Source: Alginatibacterium sediminis (GTDB taxonomy: Bacteria; Pseudomonadota; Gammaproteobacteria; Enterobacterales; Celerinatantimonadaceae). From it: a stretch of 64,000 nucleotides of DNA. Under the pieces are notes generated by a model. The model was not told the origin of the DNA, did not search any database, and worked only from the letters and a program-made list of their open reading frames with translations. The translations under genes were made by a program, and so were the position numbers. This document shows, in pieces, positions 53,919 to 61,245 of the stretch (its first letter is position 1; the number at the start of each line of letters is the position of its first letter). The stretch covers positions 1 through 64,000 of the forward strand of contig NZ_RAQO01000010.1 in the NCBI RefSeq assembly GCF_003610775.1, in the 5' to 3' direction.

Positions 53919-55745
53919 CTATACGCTCAACGCGACTTCTTGGCTGAAGTTATCGCGCTGGCCTGACTGAATAGCCCATAGGTCTTGATAAAACCCTGGG
54001 GTATTTATAAGTTCTTGATGCGTACCTGACGCTGCTAATTGCCCGTCCTGCATCACTAAAATTCGGTCCGCTTTTAAACAGACACTAATGCGATGAGTAA
54101 TGATCATTAAAGTTTGTTCGCCACGTTTCTGATGCAATGCTCCAATGATTTGCTGCTCTGTTGCAGAATCCACCGCGCTTAAAGTGTCGTCGAGAAGCAA
54201 TATTGGGGTTTGCTTTATCAAAGTCCTCGACAAGGTCACTCGCTGTTTTTGTCCGCCGCTAAGGCTTACGCCACGTTCGCCAATTCGAGTTTCATAACCA
54301 TGCTTAAACTGCTCAATGGTGTGGTGTACCGCCGCCGCGGTACTAGACTGAAACATTTGTTCGTCACTGGCTTCTAGTTCACCAAACTTGATGTTTTCGC
54401 GTAAGCTGCGACTAAATAAAAATGGCTCTTGTAACAGCGACCCCATTTGCTCACGCACCTGTTGGCGGGCAAGGGTATTTAGCTCATAGCCGTCCAAGGT
54501 TACGCTACCACTTTGGTAATCTTGCAGGCGCATTAGGATTTGGAACAAGGTACTTTTACCCGCACCCGTTGGACCCACTATCGCAATGGTTTCACCGGCG
54601 TTAATGCTAAAGTTTAAGTTGCTTAAGGTCGGTTGATGCTGGTCAAACTTAAAGCTCACGTTCGAGAACTTAATGGCACCTTTAAGGGTTGGCATTGCTT
54701 GCAGTGCATGTAGCTCTTGCTCCTCAGGCGCGTTCAAAATCTCTTGAATACGACCAATCGCAACCGTGGCTTTACCGGCTTCGCTAAGCTCCTGCCCAAG
54801 TTGACGAATAGGCCAGATCAACATACCGGCGTAGCCGATAAAGGCAAAGTAAGCGCCAACGCTCAATTGGTTATGAATAACTAACCATGCGCCGCCAATT
54901 AGCACCAATCCTGACTGCATAAAACAAATGAGGTCGGATAGAGACCAAAAATTGGCTAACATTTTCAGCAGCTTAAGGTGCAGTTCACTGTATTGTTGAT
55001 TGCCCTTATCAAACTTTTCGCACTCAAAGTCTTGGCGCGCAAAGGCACGAACAACTCTAATTCCGGTTAAGTTCTCTTGTACAATGGTAGTCAGCTCGCT
55101 TTCTGCTTCGTCCACTTTTTGGAATAGTATTTTGATGCGCTCAAAGAACTTCCAGGCAAACAAAAAAACGATAGGCAACAGAATTGTACTCACCACCGTC
55201 ATGGGCACGTTTTTCCAAAACATAAGCGGCAACATAACAATGACAAGCACGACGGTACGCCCAATATTCATCACCTGTATGGTGAGAAAGTCGCGCAAGG
55301 TGTCTATGTCACTAGTGCAGCGCTGAACAATGTCACCGCTATCGGATTGGGCTAAGTAGCTCTCTTCAATGCGATGAATATGTGCAAACAATCGTTCACG
55401 CAGACTCATGATGGTGCTTTCACAAGCTTTAGCTGCTAGGTAGTCTTTTAAATACATAAACAGACCGCCAAGCACCGTAGCTACAACCACTAATAAACCA
55501 GCGGCAACCAGTACCGACTCGGCGCTAAGTGCTTGCGACTCAGTGTTAAAGCGATCAAGCCACGAGGGCAGCTCGCGTTGTGTATCGCTGTTGACCACAA
55601 AGTCGATTGCAACCTGACCAATGGTAGGCACTAAGAACATAAACAAACTAGCGAAGGCTAGCGCAAGTGCAGAGCCAATATAGAGCCACTTTTTAGAACG
55701 AATAAGTTCAACAAGTATTTGATGATGATGAGGTGATGTATTCAC
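53919..55745 (-). CDS. ABC exporter half-transporter, MdlA-like (degenerate site)
   Basis: A 608-residue partner of the downstream half-transporter: six transmembrane helices (~20-310), Walker A GPTGAGKST, signature LSGGQKQR and Walker B ILLLDDTLSAVD. In that Walker B the catalytic Glu is Asp, as in MdlA and other heterodimeric exporters with one degenerate ATP site. The start is a GTG (AAGGAA upstream). A leader ORF and hairpins precede it, so expression may depend on attenuation. Confidence 0.93.
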   Translation of the reverse strand: MNTSPHHHQILVELIRSKKWLYIGSALALAFASLFMFLVPTIGQVAIDFVVNSDTQRELPSWLDRFNTESQALSAESVLVAAGLLVVVATVLGGLFMYLKDYLAAKACESTIMSLRERLFAHIHRIEESYLAQSDSGDIVQRCTSDIDTLRDFLTIQVMNIGRTVVLVIVMLPLMFWKNVPMTVVSTILLPIVFLFAWKFFERIKILFQKVDEAESELTTIVQENLTGIRVVRAFARQDFECEKFDKGNQQYSELHLKLLKMLANFWSLSDLICFMQSGLVLIGGAWLVIHNQLSVGAYFAFIGYAGMLIWPIRQLGQELSEAGKATVAIGRIQEILNAPEEQELHALQAMPTLKGAIKFSNVSFKFDQHQPTLSNLNFSINAGETIAIVGPTGAGKSTLFQILMRLQDYQSGSVTLDGYELNTLARQQVREQMGSLLQEPFLFSRSLRENIKFGELEASDEQMFQSSTAAAVHHTIEQFKHGYETRIGERGVSLSGGQKQRVTLSRTLIKQTPILLLDDTLSAVDSATEQQIIGALHQKRGEQTLMIITHRISVCLKADRILVMQDGQLAASGTHQELINTPGFYQDLWAIQSGQRDNFSQEVALSV

Positions 55746-55777
55746 GCAATATTCCTTGAAAATTTTGCGAGCAATAC

Positions 55778-55806
55778 AAAAAAGCCCGCGATAAACGGAC
55801 TTTTAA
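55778..55806 (-). terminator. Attenuator-type terminator before the ABC exporter
   Basis: On the minus strand AAAGTCCG / CGGGCTTT (one G-T pair) with a 7-nt loop and a T-run, ending about 35 nt before the GTG. It lies downstream of the leader ORF and before the exporter genes, so transcription would stop here unless the stem is prevented from forming. Confidence 0.7.
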
Positions 55807-55829
55807 AACAGCGTGGAATTATATATCGA

Positions 55830-55854
55830 CGCTAAGCCCGTAAGTAGGGCCCAG
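55830..55854 (-). promoter_or_regulatory. Leader hairpin 2
   Basis: On the minus strand GCTGGGCCC-TACTTAC-GGGCTTAGC, a 9-bp stem with two G-T pairs. The GGGCCC arm could instead pair with CGGGCTT of the terminator, so it might work as an anti-terminator. Confidence 0.5.
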
Positions 55855-55878
55855 CTTTATTTGAGAAGATGCCCTAGA

Positions 55879-55935
55879 TTAACCTTGGTTTGACGCACTC
55901 GGGGCGTCAAAACTCATTCGAATGGATAACTTCAT
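55879..55935 (-). CDS. 18-residue leader peptide of the ABC exporter operon
   Basis: A short ORF MKLSIRMSFDAPSASNQG with strong RBS AAGGAG six nt upstream, about 135 nt before the exporter. An 8-bp hairpin lies inside it (TTTGACGC / GCGTCAAA, 55889-55911 on the plus strand), and it is followed by a second hairpin and a terminator. The arrangement matches a leader peptide in ribosome-dependent attenuation. Composition gives no single test amino acid. It is too short to be in usual gene predictions. Confidence 0.55.
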   Translation of the reverse strand: MKLSIRMSFDAPSASNQG

Positions 55936-56099
55936 TTTGATGCTCCTTGCATTGGTCGAATTCATTAGGTTTGGGCTAAACACAGTGAATCTTTAAGACT
56001 CACATCTTGTGTGGTTTAAAATTAGTACAATTTGAGAATGATTGCAAGAGCTCTTTTTGACTTTTTTAATTTTAGTGGAAACCACGGAATAACGAAAAA

Positions 56100-56111
56100 G
56101 TAAACGTTTAC
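56100..56111. promoter_or_regulatory. LacI-type operator palindrome
   Basis: GTAAACGTTTAC, a perfect 12-bp palindrome with the central CG of LacI/GalR-family sites, 178 nt before the GH13 gene. Confidence 0.5.
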
Positions 56112-56288
56112 GCAATAGCTGATGAGGCAATTTTACATCTATTGGGTAAAAACTTGAGCGAAGTAGCGAAATTAGAAAATTGAACTAGATTGATAGTCAC
56201 TTCAATGATTAATTCGATCCCATTCGAGTTTGAACGATTTTGACTGTGATAAAAATCAACTGTCACAGATCTACATGAAGGAATACTT

Positions 56289-57971
56289 ATGTTTGCAATT
56301 GCTGACGATCCCAAATGGTGGCATAGCGCCGTTGTGTATCAGATTTACCCACGTAGTTTTAATGATTCTAATGGCGATGGCATTGGCGATATCCCCGGTA
56401 TCATCCAAAAGCTAGATTATATTCAAACCTTGGGCGTGAACGTTATTTGGTTGAGTCCTGTGTATAAATCGCCAATGGATGATAATGGCTACGATATTTC
56501 TGATTACTGCGATATTGCACCTGAGTTTGGCAATATGGCGGACATGGATGAGCTGATTGCTCAGGCAAAAGTACGTGGCATTAAAATTGTGATGGATTTG
56601 GTGGTTAACCATAGTTCGGACGAGCATCCATGGTTTATCGAATCCAAATCCAGTTTAGATAACCCAAAGCGGGACTGGTATATTTGGAAAGATCCCAAAG
56701 CTGACGGCAGCGCACCAAATAACTGGGACTCGTTCTTTACTCCATCAGCGTGGGAGCTTGACGAGACCACCGGTCAGTACTATTTGCACCTGTTTAGTAA
56801 AAAACAGCCAGATTTGAACTGGGCCAATACTGAAGTGCGCCAAGCCATATACGAGATGATGCACTTTTGGCTCAAAAAGGGCCTGGGTGGTTTCCGGATG
56901 GATGTGATCAATATGATTGGTAAGCCTGCAGATTACCCTGACGCAACCATTTTTGATCAAGGCGTTGCTGGCTGGGAGCATTGGTCAAATAACGTCTTAG
57001 TACATCAGTATTTACGCGAAATGAACCAACAAGTATTGTCTCATTACGACGTGCTAACCGTTGGCGAAACCCCGTTCACAACCACCTTAGATGGCCGCTT
57101 CTATTCAGATCCTGCGCGTAAAGAAGTGAGTATGATTTTCACATTCGAACATATGGGGCTTGATCGCGAGGAGCATAATGCGCGTCCAAAAGCGCTGGAT
57201 CTCACTGAACTCAAAACAGTGTTGTCTAAGTGGCAAGACGAGCTTTACAACAAGGGCTGGAACAGCGTGTATTGGAATAATCACGATCAAGCCCGCTGCG
57301 TATCTCGTTTTGGTAACGACAGCGATGCTTATCGGGTGATTAGTGCCAAAATGCTAGGTACGCTGTTGCATGGCATGTCGGGCACGCCTTATGTGTACCA
57401 GGGCGAAGAGCTTGGTATGTGCAATAAAGTGTTCAGCGATATTTCACAGTTCGATGATTTAATGGCTCACTTTCATTATAAGAAAATGATGGAACGTGGG
57501 GACACGCCGGAGTCTGCACTCGAGTATCTAAATCATTTCTCACGCGACCACGCTCGAATTCCTGTCCAATGGGATGGCAGCGAACATGCTGGGTTTACAA
57601 CTGGTACGCCTTGGTTGGCAGTTAACGATAACTTTGAAACCGTTAACGCGCAGCTGGCGACCAGTGATGAAAACTCCATTTATTATCACTACCAGCATCT
57701 CATCAACTTGCGTAGGGGTGGGGAGTATAGCGATACCTTGGTTTACGGTAAGCACTGTTTACTACAAGCCGACGACCCGCAAGTTTATGCATATACCCGC
57801 AGCTATAAGGGACAAACCTTGTTAATTGTGGCCAATTTTACCGACCAACAATTAAGCAGAGACTTTGGCTTGGAGTTTAAGCAAAACATTAGTAATAACT
57901 ATGCCGACTACCAGTGCAAGGCTAGTTCTATAGAGCTCAAAGCTTATCAAGCCTGTATTTTTGTAGTTTAA
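56289..57971 (+). CDS. GH13 alpha-glucosidase (oligo-1,6-glucosidase/TreC type)
   Basis: A 560-residue retaining GH13 enzyme. The four conserved regions are seen: DLVVNH, GFRMDVIN (nucleophile Asp), LTVGETP (acid/base Glu) and NNHDQAR. The N-terminal WWHSAVVYQIYPRSFNDSNGDGIGDIPGI is typical of the oligo-1,6-glucosidase/trehalose-6-phosphate hydrolase subfamily. There is no signal peptide, so it is cytoplasmic, cleaving short alpha-glucosides or a phosphorylated disaccharide. RBS GAAGGAATAC precedes it. A LacI-like operator is upstream and a SemiSWEET follows. Confidence 0.9.
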   Translation: MFAIADDPKWWHSAVVYQIYPRSFNDSNGDGIGDIPGIIQKLDYIQTLGVNVIWLSPVYKSPMDDNGYDISDYCDIAPEFGNMADMDELIAQAKVRGIKIVMDLVVNHSSDEHPWFIESKSSLDNPKRDWYIWKDPKADGSAPNNWDSFFTPSAWELDETTGQYYLHLFSKKQPDLNWANTEVRQAIYEMMHFWLKKGLGGFRMDVINMIGKPADYPDATIFDQGVAGWEHWSNNVLVHQYLREMNQQVLSHYDVLTVGETPFTTTLDGRFYSDPARKEVSMIFTFEHMGLDREEHNARPKALDLTELKTVLSKWQDELYNKGWNSVYWNNHDQARCVSRFGNDSDAYRVISAKMLGTLLHGMSGTPYVYQGEELGMCNKVFSDISQFDDLMAHFHYKKMMERGDTPESALEYLNHFSRDHARIPVQWDGSEHAGFTTGTPWLAVNDNFETVNAQLATSDENSIYYHYQHLINLRRGGEYSDTLVYGKHCLLQADDPQVYAYTRSYKGQTLLIVANFTDQQLSRDFGLEFKQNISNNYADYQCKASSIELKAYQACIFVV

Positions 57972-58103
57972 GCTAAAATCGCCGAATTCGTAGTTAAATG
58001 CTGCGAAATTGGCGATTAATGTCGACTTCTATTGTTCGGTTTGTCCGAATAGGTATACCCAGCAATTTTCTATTTTGGCTAGAACACACGGAGTTATTCG
58101 TAA

Positions 58104-58367
58104 ATGGATGCAGTCACAATTTTGGGCTTAATCGCGGCGTGCTTAACCACTATCTCTTTTGTTCCTCAGGCGTTGATGACTATCAGAACCAAAGACACCA
58201 AAAGCATCTCGCTAAGCATGTATTTGTTGTTTGTACTTGGGGTAGCACTCTGGCTTGTATATGGCGTCTATAAAGCCGATACCGCTATTATTTTCGCTAA
58301 TGCGCTTACCTTGCTGTTTTCTGGATTTGTATTGTTTATCAAAATTAAGAATGATGTAATCAATTAG
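58104..58367 (+). CDS. SemiSWEET family sugar transporter
   Basis: A 87-residue protein with three membrane helices and the SemiSWEET PQ motif (SFVPQALMTIRTKDTKSISLSMYLLF). It forms a dimer that passes sugar down its gradient. It lies 133 nt after the GH13 gene on the same strand, and may carry the enzyme's sugar substrate or product across the inner membrane. The pairing is inferred from position. Confidence 0.88.
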   Translation: MDAVTILGLIAACLTTISFVPQALMTIRTKDTKSISLSMYLLFVLGVALWLVYGVYKADTAIIFANALTLLFSGFVLFIKIKNDVIN

Positions 58368-58504
58368 AGTGAAATCAAATACAAACAGTGAAATGGGGTA
58401 TGTTTTTCAATGGTGGTCGTCGCTTTTTTTGATCCTCGGCATTTTCGTTTGCTTTAAGCTCGATACACTAGTGATAAACAACTGGCGTTAGCTAAGGATT
58501 TAAT

Positions 58505-58753
58505 ATGTTCTCTATCGCAGAATTCACAAGCTTTTTAGGCTGGTGTGTAGTGATAAACGCAGCTGTGTTGCTGTTTTCAACCCTAGGGCTCTACTTGGGT
58601 AAAAATGTGATTGTGCGAATACACAGCCGCGCATTTGACCTCGATGCACAACAGTTACGCCAACTGTATATGCAGTATATTGCCTACTTTAAGCTCCTAA
58701 CATTACTGTTTTTCTTCGCGCCTTATGTGGCACTCAAAATCATGGGCTATTAG
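58505..58753 (+). CDS. DUF6868-like small membrane protein
   Basis: An 82-residue protein with two hydrophobic segments (~8-32 and ~58-78) and a charged middle (RIHSRAFDLDAQQLRQLYMQY). It resembles the DUF6868 family (~80 residues, two helices). Its role is unknown. It is 137 nt after the SemiSWEET gene. RBS AAGGATTTA precedes the ATG. Confidence 0.75.
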   Translation: MFSIAEFTSFLGWCVVINAAVLLFSTLGLYLGKNVIVRIHSRAFDLDAQQLRQLYMQYIAYFKLLTLLFFFAPYVALKIMGY

Positions 58754-58790
58754 CGCCGTAAGCATTAGCGCTACTATACAGCGCCCGTGT

Positions 58791-61040
58791 TTATGGGGCG
58801 CTTAACATTGATTTTAATTGCTCTACAGCATTTGCTGGACCCATCGTTGCAAATTGTTCAACGCAAGTTGTGGCATTTGGCATACGATCTTGAATCATCG
58901 CTTCACAAAGTGCATATAGGTATTGCGGTTGTTGACTGGTTTGATAAGCCTGTTTCAAAGCATTAATACCGCTAGCATCACCGAGCTGACGCGACAAAAG
59001 CCCCAAGGTGTACCAATACTGCGGGTTTTGAGGGTCGCGTTCGGTGGCATTTTTTAATTGTTGCAGGGCATTGGGGTAGTCTTTAACGCGAACCAAGCTC
59101 ATCGCATAAGCAAAATCCAAATCGGCATCTTCGATGGTTAAGTCAATGGCTGTTTTTAGTTGGCTCAGCGAGCGTTGATTGTCGCCCATTGCTCGGTATA
59201 GATCCGCAAGATTAATGTAGGGAAGGGCTGCATAAGGCTCGACCATAATCGCGCCTTTGTAAGCTTGTTCTGCTGCGCTTAATTCAGATTTGTACAAGTG
59301 AACATTGGCTGTATTCACGCGGCCAAAAGCGCGGTCTGAATTAAACCGAGCAATGGCTAGATACTCATCTAGCGCCGGGCTGAGTAAATCACGTTGTTCG
59401 TTCGTTAAGTCACGCCAATCTTGCGCCAATACACTTGCGGTTTCCGAGCGCACCACAAGTACTGGATCATTGAGTAAAGGTGAGAGTAAACGCCAGCGAT
59501 CAGCGGGTTGATAATTGGCAGAACCAGCAACACTGGCCAAGCGCATAAGTTCATCATCACCACGAATAGCGCGGCTTAAAGCAACCAAAGCGTTGCGGCT
59601 TGGATAATTTGCGATTCGCTCTAAGGCCGAGGCGCGAATGATCCCAGCGTTATTTATGTCTTGAGCCTGGTAACTAAGAGCTGAGGCCGCATTAGGATCG
59701 CCAATGGCAGCTTGGGCAAAGGCTTGTGCAAAATGGTCCTGACCTTGGTACGGAGAATTTGGGAACCACTGTTTTAAGGTGTCAATGGCCCACTGATTTC
59801 CCTCTTCTGGAGTATTGTGACAATCCACGCAGACATTTGGCGTTCCAATTTGTTGACTTAAATCTGGGCGTGGTATTTGCCAGCTGTGATCTCGGCGCGG
59901 GTCCACTTGCATGTATGTAGTTTCAGGCATATGGCAACTAGTACATTGCGCGCCTTCGGTGCCTGTTTGGTGTTTGCTGTGATTCTCATCACTATACCCA
60001 TCGGGTAAGTGGCATTGATTACACAGCACTTGCTCCGGTAGTTTTAGCTCAGCGGTATGTGGATTATGGCAATCAGTACAGACCACGCCACTGCTAGCCA
60101 TTTTGGATTGCAAGAATGAGCCGTAAACATAATCTTCATCATAAATTTGACCGTCTAAATGGTACAAATCATCGCTGACTAAGTTGAGTCGGTAACGATC
60201 CGAGTAGTTTCCCGTCTCTAGATGCGGATTTTCTTCAGTAAGTTGCAAGCGCCGGCTATGGCACTGCGCGCACATCGACGTTTGTTGACTAGCCGTTTGC
60301 GACTCCGGAACCAGGGTGCTACTACCTTCTTGATAGACCCAGTTTTGAACTTGGGGTGCAAGGTTTAATCGAAAGCCGGCATGGTCATCGCTAGAGCTTA
60401 GCTCATCATTGCTTTTTGACCATAGCATGTGGTCTTCAGCCGGTCCGTGGCAGGCTTCGCAAGCCACGTTAATCTCACTCCAGGTTGACGCATATGTGTT
60501 GTTTTCAAGATCGTAGTTTTTCTGAAGATTAGTAGAGTGACAATCGGCGCACATGAAATTCCAGTTTTGACCCGGATTGGTCCAAAAAAAGTCATCTTTT
60601 TTATCGGTAAATTGCGGGTAAAGGTGGAACCAAGTTTGTCCACCTTCAGCTGTTGTTCGCGAGTCCCAAGCAAAGGGAATGAGTTGCACTCGACCATCGG
60701 GAAATTCAACCATGTACTGCTGTAGGGGCTTCCAACCAAATGTATAGCTAATTTGATAGTCTGCAAACTCTCCATCGGGACCTTCTATATTTACCCAATA
60801 TTGCTCGCCCTTGCGAAAAAAACGGTTGGTTTTGCCATAGAACTCAAAGCTAACATCGTCAAAGTCACCCAACACCGCATCATCATCCATATGCCGCATA
60901 GACATATCGTGGTGCGATCCCTGCCATTGCTCATACTCGGTAGCGTGGCATTCTATGCATTGCTCGCTGCCAACATAGGCATAGGTTGAAGTTGGGAATA
61001 TAAATAAAAATAACGAGATTAGAATCAAAAAAACATGCAT
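58791..61040 (-). CDS. Octaheme c-type cytochrome with HEAT/TPR C-terminus
   Basis: A secreted ~749-residue protein. After a signal peptide (start ATG 61040, RBS GAAGG; earlier ATG 61088 would add a short run) come eight CxxCH motifs: CIECH, CADCH, CEACH, CAQCH, CTDCH, CNQCH, CTSCH and CVDCH, all in the first ~400 residues. The C-terminal third has TPR-like repeats (LPYINLADLYRAMGDNQRSLSQLKTAI, PQYWYTLGLLSRQLGD). The N-terminal half resembles cytochrome c554/octaheme-type electron-transfer or reductase proteins. The redox partner is unknown and no quinol or terminal oxidase gene is adjacent. Confidence 0.9.
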   Translation of the reverse strand: MHVFLILISLFLFIFPTSTYAYVGSEQCIECHATEYEQWQGSHHDMSMRHMDDDAVLGDFDDVSFEFYGKTNRFFRKGEQYWVNIEGPDGEFADYQISYTFGWKPLQQYMVEFPDGRVQLIPFAWDSRTTAEGGQTWFHLYPQFTDKKDDFFWTNPGQNWNFMCADCHSTNLQKNYDLENNTYASTWSEINVACEACHGPAEDHMLWSKSNDELSSSDDHAGFRLNLAPQVQNWVYQEGSSTLVPESQTASQQTSMCAQCHSRRLQLTEENPHLETGNYSDRYRLNLVSDDLYHLDGQIYDEDYVYGSFLQSKMASSGVVCTDCHNPHTAELKLPEQVLCNQCHLPDGYSDENHSKHQTGTEGAQCTSCHMPETTYMQVDPRRDHSWQIPRPDLSQQIGTPNVCVDCHNTPEEGNQWAIDTLKQWFPNSPYQGQDHFAQAFAQAAIGDPNAASALSYQAQDINNAGIIRASALERIANYPSRNALVALSRAIRGDDELMRLASVAGSANYQPADRWRLLSPLLNDPVLVVRSETASVLAQDWRDLTNEQRDLLSPALDEYLAIARFNSDRAFGRVNTANVHLYKSELSAAEQAYKGAIMVEPYAALPYINLADLYRAMGDNQRSLSQLKTAIDLTIEDADLDFAYAMSLVRVKDYPNALQQLKNATERDPQNPQYWYTLGLLSRQLGDASGINALKQAYQTSQQPQYLYALCEAMIQDRMPNATTCVEQFATMGPANAVEQLKSMLSAP

Positions 61041-61245
61041 TTGATGTGCCTTCAGTAGCATCGAGTTAATCAAGATGATTATTGTCATCTATTTCCATTT
61101 GAGCTCGGTTTGCAGTTCCATCATTGCATGTTTGTTGTTAATTTTTAACTGATTTTTAGAAAGTTATTGATTATTGTAAGGGTTTAGAAGCCAGCCAAAG
61201 ACACTGAAATTGTAGTTAATCGAAATAGGGCAATAGGACAATCAT

